From Clostridia bacterium (GTDB taxonomy: Bacteria > Bacillota > Clostridia > Christensenellales > Aristaeellaceae): DNA of 48,108 bases. This document shows positions 31,396 to 40,163 of the stretch, piece after piece; position 1 is the stretch's first letter, and each line of letters starts with the position of its first letter. Where the stretch lies: positions 1 to 48,108 of the forward strand of contig JAFYQB010000120.1 in NCBI GenBank assembly GCA_017547285.1. Direction: 5' to 3'. The notes beneath the pieces were generated by a model. It was given only the letters and a program-made list of their open reading frames with translations. It had not been told where the DNA came from and did no database searches. A program made the translations under genes and the position numbers.

Positions 31396-32721
31396 TCAGT
31401 ATTCCCTGCAGGCCAGCGACCCCTGCTGATAGTACTTTTGCTGTTCATCAGCCGGAACCATGCTGCCGCCGGTTGCCCAGACCAGATGACAGCCTTCCGG
31501 CAATCCGCCCCGTTTTGGTGCCAGCATAACAGGCCCGTACATTCCCGCCAGCGCGCTGGGTTCCAGCCAGATGTTCTCATGATCCGCCAGCATCTTCAGC
31601 AAGGCGCTCATTCTTTCGTCCGCTACCGTGTAGCAGCCATCCATAAACGGGGCCATCTGCCTGCCGACAAAGCCGGAGGCTCTGCCCACGGCCAGACCAT
31701 CCGCGATCGTACGGTTCTGAAGGCCAAAATCCCTCACCGAAATTTCGTTGTGCAGACCCGTTGCCATTCCAAGCATCATGCAGCAGGATTGAACAGGTTC
31801 CGCAAAAAAGCAATGTACCAGATCGCCAAAGACCATTTTCAATCCAAAGGCCACGCCGCCCGGACCGCCGCCCACGCCGCAAGGCAGGTACACATACAGC
31901 GGTTTTTCCCGGCTGATGGCGATCCCTGCCTCATCCAGCTGCCGTTTCAAACGTTCCGCTGCAACAGCATATCCCAAAAACAGCATCCGGGAATTTTCAT
32001 CATCCACAAAATGGCAGAACGGATCCTTTTCCGCTTCTTTTCTGCCGTTTTCCACGGCTGCGCTGTAATCATTCTGATACTCTTTGACCAAAACCCCTTT
32101 GGATCTCAGCAGATCTTTTTTCCACTGACGGGCGTCTGCCGACATGTGAACTGTCACCCGAAAGCCCAGTTTTGCGCCGATTATTCCGATTGAAAGGCCC
32201 AAATTGCCGGTGGAGCCAACCGCAATCGCGTATTTTTCAAACAGCTTCCGGCATTTTTCTTCGCACAATACCGAATAATCATCGGTCAGATGCAGATAGC
32301 CTGCCTCCAGTGCAATTCGTTCCGCTACGCACAAAACCTCGTAAATGCCGCCCCTGGCCTTGATGGAACCTGAAACAGCCAGATGACTGTCCAGCTTGAT
32401 CAGCAGGTCGCCGGGAATACGCTCTCCATATTTGGCCTCCATCGCCCTTTGCATTTCCGGGATGCGGCAAACGGGCGATTCGATCAGGCCGTTATCCTTG
32501 CGCGTTTCGGGAAAGGCTTTTTGAAAATAAGCGGAAAACCGCTTCAAGCGTTCGGAGGCCTCCCGGACGTCATCCATCGTTAATTCAGAGTTTCGGACCG
32601 CCTGATCAAAAGGCAGAAGCCGGTCGTTCATCCAGACGGTTTCTTTCATCGCCGCGACATCTGCAATCACAGGCACTTCCGCGATCCAATCCGAAATGCT
32701 TTTTTCAGTTATTTCTCTCAT
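31396..32721 (-). CDS. dsdA: D-serine ammonia-lyase (D-serine dehydratase)
   Basis: The 441-residue PLP enzyme of the DsdA family converts D-serine to pyruvate and ammonia. The PLP lysine lies in [16 protein letters not shown] (about residue 119). The phosphate-binding glycine loop appears as [13 protein letters not shown] and [18 protein letters not shown]. The C-terminal ATGGSMVP and [13 protein letters not shown] are also typical. The ribosome site AAAGGAG is 9 bases ahead. It is upstream of and co-directional with the aromatic operon, but it has its own position after the GH130 terminator. D-serine detoxification or use as a nitrogen and carbon source is the usual role. Confidence 0.95.
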   Translation of the reverse strand: MREITEKSISDWIAEVPVIADVAAMKETVWMNDRLLPFDQAVRNSELTMDDVREASERLKRFSAYFQKAFPETRKDNGLIESPVCRIPEMQRAMEAKYGERIPGDLLIKLDSHLAVSGSIKARGGIYEVLCVAERIALEAGYLHLTDDYSVLCEEKCRKLFEKYAIAVGSTGNLGLSIGIIGAKLGFRVTVHMSADARQWKKDLLRSKGVLVKEYQNDYSAAVENGRKEAEKDPFCHFVDDENSRMLFLGYAVAAERLKRQLDEAGIAISREKPLYVYLPCGVGGGPGGVAFGLKMVFGDLVHCFFAEPVQSCCMMLGMATGLHNEISVRDFGLQNRTIADGLAVGRASGFVGRQMAPFMDGCYTVADERMSALLKMLADHENIWLEPSALAGMYGPVMLAPKRGGLPEGCHLVWATGGSMVPADEQQKYYQQGSLACREY

Positions 32722-32891
32722 CTGCGCTGCTCCTTTCTGAAGCCCTTATCCGTCCTGACCAAAGTGTGTTTTCAGCTGACGGCTGTAAAACGCGACTGTA
32801 TCAGGCGCAGATCCATCAAGAATATCTTTAGTCGCCGGAGGGAGAAATTCCTTTTTTTCACGGCGGAAAAACGCCTGTCCTTGAAAGTGTG

Positions 32892-32931
32892 AAAAAAATC
32901 CCGTTTTCCCTTTCGGGGAAAACGGGATTTT
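32892..32931 (-). terminator. terminator of the GH130 gene
   Basis: AAAATCCCGTTTTCCC pairs with GGGAAAACGGGATTTT around a cgaaa-type loop and is followed by a T7 run on the minus strand, about 36 bases past the GH130 stop. Confidence 0.92.
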
Positions 32932-32966
32932 CATGAAACAAAAGACGTTGTGCTTGTCTGTGCAGA

Positions 32967-33989
32967 TCAGCGGGCGCCGCCTGCAAGGCACAGTTCCACC
33001 AGATCGTCCACCTTTGCGGTGGCCATGGCAATAACCGTGTCAGCTGCGCCGTAGTATACCTTCACGGTGCCGTCATCTTCCCTGATGGCAGCCGTGGGGA
33101 AAATAACATTGGTGCGGAAGCCGTCCCTGGCTTCGTAGTCGGCTTCAGGAGCCAGCAGCGGATCGCGGTATACGCCCAGCACCTTGCGGGGATCGTTCAG
33201 ATCCAGCAGCACCATACCGGCGCAGTAACGCTTCTGCCACTTGTCTTCCCAGCCGTTCTTGCCGCGGTCATAGTCGATGTCCACGCCGTGGGTGAATACC
33301 AGCCAGCCCCTGTCCGTTTTGACGGGCGGAGCGCCGGGGCCAACCTTGTCATTGGTGTAGTTGAAATCCTCCACCGCGGCTACCAGAGCGGAGTTGCCCC
33401 AGTAGATCATATCCGGAGATTCGCTCAGCCACATATCAAAGCGGTCACGGCCGCGGCTGTACACGGGCATGGGGCGCTCAAGACGTACATACTTGCCATT
33501 GATCTTTTCGGGGAAGAGCACCATGTTGCGGTTATCCGGCACCGTCAGGCTCAGAATCTGCCAGTCGGCAAAGTCGGTCGTTTTGGCAATGCCGCCGCGC
33601 AGGCCATGGGCGGTATCCACCGCAAAGGTCATGTAGATCTCGTCTTCGATCACCGTCAGGCGGGGATCGTAGCAGCGCTTGATCTCGCCCCTGGGCAGAC
33701 CGAAGCGGCTCATCAGCTCTTCGTCCTTCACGTCAAAAACAGGCTTGGGCTCCACCGTCCAGTGGATGCCGTCCGCGCTGCGGCAAAGACCGATGTTGGT
33801 GCCTTCAAAAGTTGCACGGCGGATATGGTTGTAGTCGTTGCGGAAGACCATCACATACTCGCCCTTCCACTTGATCGCGCCGGCATTGAACACCAGCGTG
33901 CAGGGATAGGGCACAGCGTCGCAGGTCAAAACAGGATTGTTTTCATAACGGGTAATGGCCGGGCAGGAATGGAGTTCAGGACTTGCCAT
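32967..33989 (-). CDS. GH130 family beta-mannoside phosphorylase/hydrolase-like protein
   Basis: The 340-residue five-bladed-propeller-type enzyme has ITRYENNPVLT at the N-terminus. The GH130 pattern follows: FNAGAIKWKGEYVMVFRNDY, CYDPRLTVIEDEIYMTFAVD with the catalytic-region Asp, NMVLFPEKINGKYVRLERPM and GPGAPPVKTDRGWLVFTHGVD. GH130 proteins phosphorolyse or hydrolyse beta-1,2- or beta-1,4-mannosides (mannosylglucose, mannobiose, N-glycan cores). No signal peptide is present, so it acts in the cytoplasm on imported oligosaccharide. It lies downstream of the ABC importer genes but has its own promoter. Strong AAGGAGG site. Confidence 0.9.
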   Translation of the reverse strand: MASPELHSCPAITRYENNPVLTCDAVPYPCTLVFNAGAIKWKGEYVMVFRNDYNHIRRATFEGTNIGLCRSADGIHWTVEPKPVFDVKDEELMSRFGLPRGEIKRCYDPRLTVIEDEIYMTFAVDTAHGLRGGIAKTTDFADWQILSLTVPDNRNMVLFPEKINGKYVRLERPMPVYSRGRDRFDMWLSESPDMIYWGNSALVAAVEDFNYTNDKVGPGAPPVKTDRGWLVFTHGVDIDYDRGKNGWEDKWQKRYCAGMVLLDLNDPRKVLGVYRDPLLAPEADYEARDGFRTNVIFPTAAIREDDGTVKVYYGAADTVIAMATAKVDDLVELCLAGGAR

Positions 33990-34021
33990 TCAGAACAGCC
34001 TCCTTATCAAGAATTAACATA

Positions 34022-34050
34022 ACTATAGCAAACAACGGATTGCTTGTCTA
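34022..34050 (-). promoter_or_regulatory. separate promoter for the GH130 gene
   Basis: TAGACA (34045-34050), a 17-base spacer and TATAGT (34022-34027) lie on the minus strand directly after the terminator of the solute-binding-protein gene. Confidence 0.7.
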
Positions 34051-34062
34051 TATATACCATGT

Positions 34063-34096
34063 AAAAAAGAGGCTGCCGCATAGATACAGCAGCCTC
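34063..34096 (-). terminator. terminator after the solute-binding protein gene
   Basis: GAGGCTGC pairs with GCAGCCTC (34069-34096) and is followed on the minus strand by T6, 14 bases past the stop. Confidence 0.88.
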
Positions 34097-34109
34097 TCGC
34101 AAAGGAGAA

Positions 34110-35609
34110 TTACTTGTTCAGGTTGTTCTCAGCGTAGATGTCCAGCATGGGCTGCCAAGCGGGAGCATAGGTGTTCTTGAGGAAGTCCACCAGTTCTTCA
34201 CGCTCGATCTGGCCGCAGATGTACTTGGTACGCAGTTCCTTGAAGGTATCCTGCAGGCCTTCGTCGGAGCAAGCGGTGGAAACTTCGCTTACGCCGGGCA
34301 GGCTGGAACCCTGGATGTAGCTGATGCGCTCGGTCTTTTCAGCAACATTGTTGTTGGCCTGAGCAAAAGCTTCGGTCTCTTCGATGGTATCGCCGTTCAC
34401 GATCAGCAGGCCCTTGTCCTCGGTCTGATAGTTAAAGGTGGCGTAGGTAGCGCAGTACTTGTCGAAAGCTTCGCGCTGTTCGGGGGTCTTCAGAGCATAC
34501 TGCTGCTCATCGTTGAAGGTGGTGTAGGTGATGCCCTCAACGCCGAAGGCCAGCAGGTTGTTCACAGCGTCGGTGTAGCAGGCATCCAGGAACTTGATGG
34601 CAGCTTCCAGGTTCTCGCTGTCAGCATTGATGGCCCAGTTGCCCCAGGTCTGGGGAGGATAGTAAACAGCAGCCTTTTCCTGGCCTTCTTCCATCAGAGG
34701 AGCGGCAACAGCAACCTCGCGGTCGGGGTTGGCCCAGTTGGTGGAACCCAGGTCGGATACGTAGTGCTCAACGTTGGTGTTAACGTAGCGGATACCCATC
34801 TTGCCGGCGTACCACAGCTCGTCGTCATTGTTGGCGGTGATGAGATAGAACTCGGGGTTGATGGCACCGGCAGCATACATATCGCGCATCCAGTCCAGGT
34901 AGGCGATGTACTCGTCGGAAGCTTCCATCAGCTCGTAGTTGCCGTTTTCGTCGGGCACGTCGGAGGGACGAACGCCGAAACCGGAGATCATGTGACGGGG
35001 ATGCTCACCCTTATCGGTGTTGAGGGTCCAGCCGTAGGTATCGTTCACGCCGTTGCCGTCGGGGTCCATGGTGGTGAAAGCCTTGGCAACTTCAGCAAAC
35101 TCGGCGGGAGTGGTGGGCACTTCCAGACCCAGCTTGTCCAGCCAGTCCTGACGGTACATGATGATGTCCATGGGCTTGGTCTGTACGCGGGGCAGAGAGT
35201 ACACAGCGCCGTCAACAGTTACCTTGTTCAGTTCCTGAGCGGTCAGAACCTTGTAAGCGTTGGGCATGTCGGTTTCGTTCAGATAGGGGGTCAGGTCCAG
35301 GAACAGACCATCGCGGCTCCACTGGGTGTAGCTGGCGCCGGTATCGTTGACATAGATGATGTCAGGCAGTTCGCCGGAAGCGAGCACGATGTTGCGGCGG
35401 TCGCTGTAGGAGGAAATCGGGGGAGCCTCGATCTCCAGGTTTACGTTCAGCAGGTCTTCCAGAGCTTCGATGACGGGGTTGCCTTCCACAACGTAGGTGG
35501 CGGGCAGACGGTTCATCATGGTCAGGGTCACGCGCTCTTCGGCAGAAGCAACGCTAACGAGGCTCATGATCATCATCAGGGCCAGGAACAGGGAAACAAT
35601 GCGTTTCAT
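34110..35609 (-). CDS. extracellular solute-binding protein of a carbohydrate ABC importer (cluster 1)
   Basis: The 499-residue protein starts with a signal peptide (MKRIVSLFLALMMIMSLVSVASA, then EE). No lipobox cysteine is visible, so it may be anchored otherwise or released. The mature part resembles family-1 solute-binding proteins of the LipO/YtcQ type: NRLPATYVVEGNPVIEALED, ASGELPDIIYVNDTG, YRQDWLDKLGLEVPTTPAEFAEV and DPDGNGVNDTYGW. These partner with LplB/YtcP-type permeases. It is the third gene of the leftward operon, 51 bases after permease 1. Specificity is inferred only from the GH130 neighbour (mannosides). Confidence 0.92.
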   Translation of the reverse strand: MKRIVSLFLALMMIMSLVSVASAEERVTLTMMNRLPATYVVEGNPVIEALEDLLNVNLEIEAPPISSYSDRRNIVLASGELPDIIYVNDTGASYTQWSRDGLFLDLTPYLNETDMPNAYKVLTAQELNKVTVDGAVYSLPRVQTKPMDIIMYRQDWLDKLGLEVPTTPAEFAEVAKAFTTMDPDGNGVNDTYGWTLNTDKGEHPRHMISGFGVRPSDVPDENGNYELMEASDEYIAYLDWMRDMYAAGAINPEFYLITANNDDELWYAGKMGIRYVNTNVEHYVSDLGSTNWANPDREVAVAAPLMEEGQEKAAVYYPPQTWGNWAINADSENLEAAIKFLDACYTDAVNNLLAFGVEGITYTTFNDEQQYALKTPEQREAFDKYCATYATFNYQTEDKGLLIVNGDTIEETEAFAQANNNVAEKTERISYIQGSSLPGVSEVSTACSDEGLQDTFKELRTKYICGQIEREELVDFLKNTYAPAWQPMLDIYAENNLNK

Positions 35610-35660
35610 AGTAGGTACCCTCCTTTAGAATGTTATTTAAGCAGCACGCGGCTGTTTAAA

Positions 35661-36599
35661 TCAGAACAGGGTTGCACCGCCAAGCTTTTTGGTGATGCGG
35701 TTGGTGGAGAAGATCAGTATGGTACCGATCACGTTCTTGAACAGACCGACAGCCGTGGAGTATGAGTAACGGCCGCTGACGATACCGATCTTGTAGGTGT
35801 AGATTTCGAATACTTCGGATACCTGAATGTTGAGGTCGTTCTGGAACAGGTAAATCTGTTCGAAACCGTTGTTCATCAGACCGCCGATCTGCAGAACCAG
35901 CGTGATGACCACCGTGCTGGCAATGCCGGGCAGCGTGATGTGGCGGATCTTCTGCCAGCGGTTGGCGCCGTCCACAGTCGCAGCCTCATACAGATCCGGG
36001 CTGATGCTGGAAAGCGCCGCCAGATAGATGATGGTACCCCAGCCGGCTTCCTTCCAGATGTTGGTGGCAATGATGACGAAGCGGAACCACTCGTTGCTGC
36101 CCAGGAAGTTGATCTTCTGACCGCCGAGCATAACGATCAGGTCGTTGATCACGCCGTCGTTCATGCTCAGGAAGTTGTTGACGATACCGCCCAGAACGAT
36201 CCAGGACATGAAGTGAGGCAGATAGAGGAAGGTCTGCGTTACTTTCTTGAACCACTTCACACGCAGCTCATTGAGCAGCAGCGCCAGCAGGATCGGGATC
36301 GGGAAGTTGATCAGCAGCTTGAGCATGCTGAGCACGATGGAGTTGGTGAAAACATTCCAGAACTTGCCGCTGTTGAACAGCTGCTTAAAGTGAGCGAAAT
36401 TGTTGAAGGAACTGCCGAAGATGCCCTTCTTGAAGCTGAAGTCCTGAAACGCCATAATGACGCCGTACATGGGAATGTACTTGAAAATAATCAGGAAAGC
36501 CAAACCCGGAATACACATCAGGTAAAGCCAGCGATTTTTGTAGAGGTGCTTGGCCAGGCTGGTTTTCGGCTTGTTGATAACGGCCATATTCTGTGCCAT
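35661..36599 (-). CDS. ABC transporter permease, LplB/UgpA type (cluster 1)
   Basis: The 312-residue membrane protein has six hydrophobic helices and the EAA loop SPDLYEAATVDGANRWQKIRHITLP, which contacts the ATPase. Family features are YIPMYGVIMAFQDFSFKKGIFGS near the N-terminus and YSYSTAVGLFKNVIGTILIF near the end. It forms the heterodimeric pore with the neighbouring permease. It starts 13 bases after that gene. Confidence 0.93.
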   Translation of the reverse strand: MAQNMAVINKPKTSLAKHLYKNRWLYLMCIPGLAFLIIFKYIPMYGVIMAFQDFSFKKGIFGSSFNNFAHFKQLFNSGKFWNVFTNSIVLSMLKLLINFPIPILLALLLNELRVKWFKKVTQTFLYLPHFMSWIVLGGIVNNFLSMNDGVINDLIVMLGGQKINFLGSNEWFRFVIIATNIWKEAGWGTIIYLAALSSISPDLYEAATVDGANRWQKIRHITLPGIASTVVITLVLQIGGLMNNGFEQIYLFQNDLNIQVSEVFEIYTYKIGIVSGRYSYSTAVGLFKNVIGTILIFSTNRITKKLGGATLF

Positions 36600-36612
36600 C
36601 TCTGTGACCTCC

Positions 36613-37527
36613 TTACTCTTTCACGCCGCCCAGTACAAGGCCGCTCATAAAGTATTTTTGCAGGAAGGGATAGACGCACATGATCGGCACCGTGGCAACC
36701 ACGATGGAGGCCATACGCAGCAGGAAAGGCGAAGTGAGGTTTTCGTCCGCCGCGCCGGCAGCTTCCATTTCGGCAGCGGAACCTTCGAAAACGATTTCTC
36801 GAAGCACCAGCTGCAGGGGCCACATGGTACGCTTGGTGGTGTACATGATGGCGGAGAAATAGCTGTTCCAGTAGCCAACCAGCGTGAACAGGCCCAGTGT
36901 AGCCAGAATGGGCATACACAGCGGCAGAATGATCTTGACCAAAACGACCAGATCGTTTGCACCGTCGATGGTGGCGGCTTCTTCCAGAGAATCGGGCAGG
37001 CCATCAATGTAGTTGCGCATCAGGATCAGGTTGTAGCAGCCCAGCATACCGGGCAGAATCATGGCCCAGCGTGTGTTGAGCAAGCCCAGAGAGCGCATCA
37101 GGAAGTATTCCGGAATCATACCGCCGGAGAAGAACATGGTAAATACCCACAGAGCGGTGATCAGTTTACGGCCTTTCATCTCGCGGCGGGTAAGCGGATA
37201 CGCCGTTACCACCAGCAGCAGCATGGAAAGGATGGTGCCTGTCGCGGTAATGATGAGGGTATTGCGGTAGCCCGTCCAGATGTAGCCGTAATCGATTACC
37301 ATGCGATAGGCATCCAGCGTGAGTCTTTCCGGGAAGAAGTCGAAATGATTCTTGAGGTAAAGGTCGTAGGGCGTGAAGGAGTACAGAACGACCAGAAAAA
37401 ACGGAATAAAGCAAATCAGCGCAAATACACCTGTGATCAGATAAGATACACCGGCAACCGCGTAGTCATCGGGGCCGCGCTTGATGTGTGTCGTTTGCTT
37501 TACGGATACTTTTTTTACAGTTTCCAT
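36613..37527 (-). CDS. ABC transporter permease, YtcP/UgpE type (cluster 1)
   Basis: The 304-residue membrane protein belongs to the second permease class of carbohydrate importers. Its EAA loop is SLEEAATIDGANDLVVLVKIILP, and its C-terminus YPFLQKYFMSGLVLGGVKE is family-typical. It is the first gene of the leftward operon, transcribed from a consensus promoter next to palindromic sites at 37.6 kb. No nucleotide-binding subunit gene is present in this operon or anywhere in the window, so a shared MsmX-like ATPase is expected. Confidence 0.93.
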   Translation of the reverse strand: METVKKVSVKQTTHIKRGPDDYAVAGVSYLITGVFALICFIPFFLVVLYSFTPYDLYLKNHFDFFPERLTLDAYRMVIDYGYIWTGYRNTLIITATGTILSMLLLVVTAYPLTRREMKGRKLITALWVFTMFFSGGMIPEYFLMRSLGLLNTRWAMILPGMLGCYNLILMRNYIDGLPDSLEEAATIDGANDLVVLVKIILPLCMPILATLGLFTLVGYWNSYFSAIMYTTKRTMWPLQLVLREIVFEGSAAEMEAAGAADENLTSPFLLRMASIVVATVPIMCVYPFLQKYFMSGLVLGGVKE

Positions 37528-37566
37528 AGCAATCGTCCTTTCGTTGGTTTTTGGTATCTGCTGGAA

Positions 37567-37595
37567 AGTATATTATCTGTTTGCACATTTGTCAA
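37567..37595 (-). promoter_or_regulatory. promoter of the leftward ABC/SBP operon
   Basis: TTGACA (37590-37595), a 17-base spacer and TATACT (37567-37572) on the minus strand lie 40 bases ahead of the first permease. Confidence 0.88.
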
Positions 37596-37601
37596 GTGAC
37601 A

Positions 37602-37624
37602 AAATAAAGTTTATAACTTTATTT
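37602..37624. promoter_or_regulatory. palindromic operator candidate
   Basis: AAATAAAGT-ttata-ACTTTATTT is a 9-bp perfect inverted repeat 6 bases upstream of the leftward -35 box, in an AT-rich region. It may bind the adjacent LacI regulator, although LacI-family sites usually have a CG centre, which is absent here. Confidence 0.5.
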
Positions 37625-37684
37625 ATATTGTTTATTCAATCTTTATTTTTCATTTAAAGCGGTGCAAATGATGGAATTACTTGA

Positions 37685-37714
37685 CTTTTCAAGTTCGAAA
37701 AGGATGCCGAACTT
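37685..37714. promoter_or_regulatory. nested inverted repeats upstream of lacI-family gene
   Basis: CTTTTC-aagttc-GAAAAG (37685-37702) overlaps AAGTTCG...CGAACTT (37691-37714). Both lie 16-45 bases upstream of the regulator's -35 box and are plausible operator sites for autoregulation. Confidence 0.45.
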
Positions 37715-37729
37715 TACTTTACAACTTAC

Positions 37730-37758
37730 TTGACAAACCTCATGATTTCTGCAATACT
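37730..37758 (+). promoter_or_regulatory. promoter of the lacI-family gene
   Basis: TTGACA (37730-37735), a 17-base spacer and AATACT (37753-37758). This lies inside the upstream part of the maximal open frame and supports a start at 37790. Confidence 0.82.
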
Positions 37759-37789
37759 AAAACCCGATTCCAAAACAGGAGCATTTGAC

Positions 37790-38773
37790 ATGAAGCTGAA
37801 AGCGGTAACACTCGCTGATATTGCCGGCGAACTTGGAATAAGCAAAAACGCCGTATCTCTCGCATTGCGCGGGAAAGACGGCGTAAGTGAGGAACTGCGC
37901 GAGCGTGTTCGCATGAAAGCGCAGGAAATGAAATATCTGGGCGTGAACAAGGTACAGGGCTGTATTCTGGCTCTGATCCCGCAGCGCATTGCCCGTGCAG
38001 CGGGTACTTTCTATCAGCGCCTCTGTTTTGATATGGAAGCCTACGCAGCAGGCTTCGGCTATCAGCTGATCATCAGCAGCGTTTCCAGCGAAGACGAAGC
38101 GCTGTGCCGCCCACCTGCTCTTCTGGGCAGCGTGGCCTGCACGGGCATCATCACCGTGGGCAATCTGTCTCCCGGCTACTGCCGAATGATCTACAGTCTG
38201 GGCACCCGTTACGTGATGGCCGACCAGTTTTACGATGATATCCCCGTCAGCAGTGTGGTAACGGCCAACAGCTCCGCCAGCTACATGCTGACCAGAAAGC
38301 TGATTGACTGCGGCCACCGCTCCATCCAGTTTTTCGGCTCAAGCCAGCGCACCTCCAGTCTGGAAGAACGTTGGATCGGCTACAAGCGCGCCATGCGCGA
38401 CCGTCAGCTGCCCATTCTGAACAATCGATTGAGCGACGGCTCCGCCAACGAAAGCCAGCGGCTGATTGCACAGGCGCTGCGGGAGCTTCCTGAGCTGCCT
38501 ACCGCCTTTGTATGCGGTCACGACGTGATTGCACTGGACCTGATTGAGGCGCTTCAGAAGCGCGGCCTGCGCTGCCCGGATGATTTTTCTGTTGTCGGCT
38601 TTGACGATGTGCAGACGCACGAGGTGCAGGCTTTGAATCTGACCACCTATCGAACCCCTTACAGTGCCATTGCCAAAACAGCCATCGAACTGCTGTATGC
38701 CGACGAAGCCCCCAAACGCATTCAGCTTTTTGGCGAAGTCGTGGAGCGCAGCAGCATACGGAGCCTCCGTTAA
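37790..38773 (+). CDS. LacI-family transcriptional regulator
   Basis: The 327-residue protein has an N-terminal HTH (VTLADIAGELGISKNAVSLALRGKDGVSEELRERV) shown here by its core LGISKNAVSLALRG. A periplasmic-binding-protein-like sensor domain follows (GIITVGNLSPG, PTAFVCGHDVIALDLIEAL, DDFSVVGFDDVQTHEV). The start is ATG 37790: AGGAG lies 8 bases ahead, and the frame upstream contains the promoter. It is divergent from the GH130-linked ABC operon and directly upstream of the URO-D/GDPD/GH51 gene set, so it may control either or both. It ends in its own terminator. Confidence 0.92.
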   Translation: MKLKAVTLADIAGELGISKNAVSLALRGKDGVSEELRERVRMKAQEMKYLGVNKVQGCILALIPQRIARAAGTFYQRLCFDMEAYAAGFGYQLIISSVSSEDEALCRPPALLGSVACTGIITVGNLSPGYCRMIYSLGTRYVMADQFYDDIPVSSVVTANSSASYMLTRKLIDCGHRSIQFFGSSQRTSSLEERWIGYKRAMRDRQLPILNNRLSDGSANESQRLIAQALRELPELPTAFVCGHDVIALDLIEALQKRGLRCPDDFSVVGFDDVQTHEVQALNLTTYRTPYSAIAKTAIELLYADEAPKRIQLFGEVVERSSIRSLR

Positions 38774-38833
38774 AGGGCAGGCATTTGCGGCGCGACCGTT
38801 TCCCGCACCGGCAAAACAATCCGCAAACACAGC

Positions 38834-38865
38834 AAGAACGCCAGCATTCCGCTGGCGTTCTTGTT
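38834..38865 (+). terminator. terminator of the lacI-family gene
   Basis: AAGAACGCCAGC pairs perfectly with GCTGGCGTTCTT and is followed by GTTT. The same stem sequence (GAACGCCAGC/GCTGGCGTT) recurs as the left flank of repeat copy D at 47947. Confidence 0.85.
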
Positions 38866-38972
38866 TCACTTCAGTCAAAAACAAAACTTTAATCAATCTG
38901 GCACTTCACTGTAAATCCGCTTTATGGTAACATAATATCACCGGCAAACAATCAAACACAGGAGGCATGTCC

Positions 38973-40031
38973 ATGAACTCTTATGAACGAGTCAAACGAA
39001 TGTATGAGCACCGCGAAGCTGATCGCGTGCCCATTATCGATAAACCCTGGAATGGAACCCTGCGCCGCTGGCGCGAAGAAGGCATGCCTGCCAATGTGCA
39101 GTGGGAAGATTATTTCGGCGCAGACAAGGTAGCCATTTTTAATGTTGACATTACCCCCCGCTACGAACGCAAAATACTGGAAGAAAACGATCGCTGGTAC
39201 ATTGAAACCTCCGATTGGGGAGTAACGATGAAGCACTTTAAGGAAGAAGATTCAACGCCTGAATTTTTGGACTATAAAGTTGTGGATGAAGAAAGCTGGG
39301 CCGACGCCAAGAAACGCATGACCCTTGATGACGACCGCATTCCGTGGGAAAGGCTGAAAAAAGAATATCCGCGCTGGCGTGCCGAGGGTCAATGGATTCG
39401 CGCTGTGTTCTGGTTTGGTTTTGACGTAACGCATTCCTGGATGATGGGCACAGAAAATGTGCTGATCGCCATGATGGAAGAACCGGAACTGATCGAAGAT
39501 ATGTTTGACACCTATCTGAATCGGAATATTTCGCTCTATAACCGTCTTTGGGATGCCGGTTATCATTTTGACGAACTCTTCTGGTATGATGACATGGGCT
39601 ACAAAGGAACCACATTCTTTTCGCCCAACCTCTATCGAACCCTTCTCAAACCTTATCATACCAAAGCCGTGCAATGGGCGCATGACCACGGCATCGTAGC
39701 GCAGCTGCATTCCTGCGGCGACGTCCGCACGCTGGTACCCGATATTCTGGAAACAGGCGTCGACGCACTCAACCCGCTCGAAGTCAAAGCCGGCATGGAT
39801 CCGATCGCCCTGAAAAAACAATACGGCCAGCGTTTGCTGCTGCGCGGCGGCATCAATGCCGTCAATTGGTCCAATACAGAGGCCATTCTGGCCGAAATCA
39901 ATCAAAAAGTTCCTGTTTTGAAGGAAAACGGCGGTTTTATTTTCTCTTCTGACCATTCCATTCCCAACAGTGTATCCCTCGAGAATATGAAGCGGATCGT
40001 GGAAGAGGTAAAACGGGTAGGAAAGTATTAA
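38973..40031 (+). CDS. uroporphyrinogen decarboxylase (URO-D) superfamily protein, non-heme type
   Basis: The 352-residue protein has the URO-D/MtaA TIM-barrel pattern: YERVKRMYEHREADRVPIID at the N-terminus, LHSCGDVRTLVPDILETGVDALNPLE near residue 250, and LLRGGINAVNW and GGFIFSSDHSIPNSVSLENM near the end. The HSCGD histidine and cysteine match methyltransferase-type members that bind zinc. A true HemE is unlikely: the N-terminal RQAGR motif of HemE is absent, and the setting is a glycan locus. I use ATG 38973, as the first ATG (38967) is only one base from GGAGG. It probably has its own promoter, although I see only a weak CATAAT -10 at about 38931. Confidence 0.82.
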   Translation: MNSYERVKRMYEHREADRVPIIDKPWNGTLRRWREEGMPANVQWEDYFGADKVAIFNVDITPRYERKILEENDRWYIETSDWGVTMKHFKEEDSTPEFLDYKVVDEESWADAKKRMTLDDDRIPWERLKKEYPRWRAEGQWIRAVFWFGFDVTHSWMMGTENVLIAMMEEPELIEDMFDTYLNRNISLYNRLWDAGYHFDELFWYDDMGYKGTTFFSPNLYRTLLKPYHTKAVQWAHDHGIVAQLHSCGDVRTLVPDILETGVDALNPLEVKAGMDPIALKKQYGQRLLLRGGINAVNWSNTEAILAEINQKVPVLKENGGFIFSSDHSIPNSVSLENMKRIVEEVKRVGKY

Positions 40032-40099
40032 CCAGCCCCGAGGCCAGCAGAAAATGCAGGTTCGTTGCATGGTTTTCATTATCCGCAATATCAAATATA

Positions 40100-40128
40100 T
40101 TGTTTTTTTCAAAATAAAATGATAAAAT
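40100..40128 (+). promoter_or_regulatory. promoter of the rightward GDPD/ABC operon
   Basis: TTGTTT (40100-40105), a 17-base spacer and TAAAAT (40123-40128) lie in an AT-rich gap, 36 bases ahead of the GDPD gene. Confidence 0.65.
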
Positions 40129-40163
40129 AATAAAAAACGTTTCGGAAAAGAGCGTGAATACCT

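Noticed and set aside
38973..40031. Assignment of the URO-D-family gene as hemE
   Set aside because: It lacks the N-terminal RQAGR motif of heme-pathway enzymes, carries an HSCGD site like methyltransferase relatives, and lies in a glycan locus.
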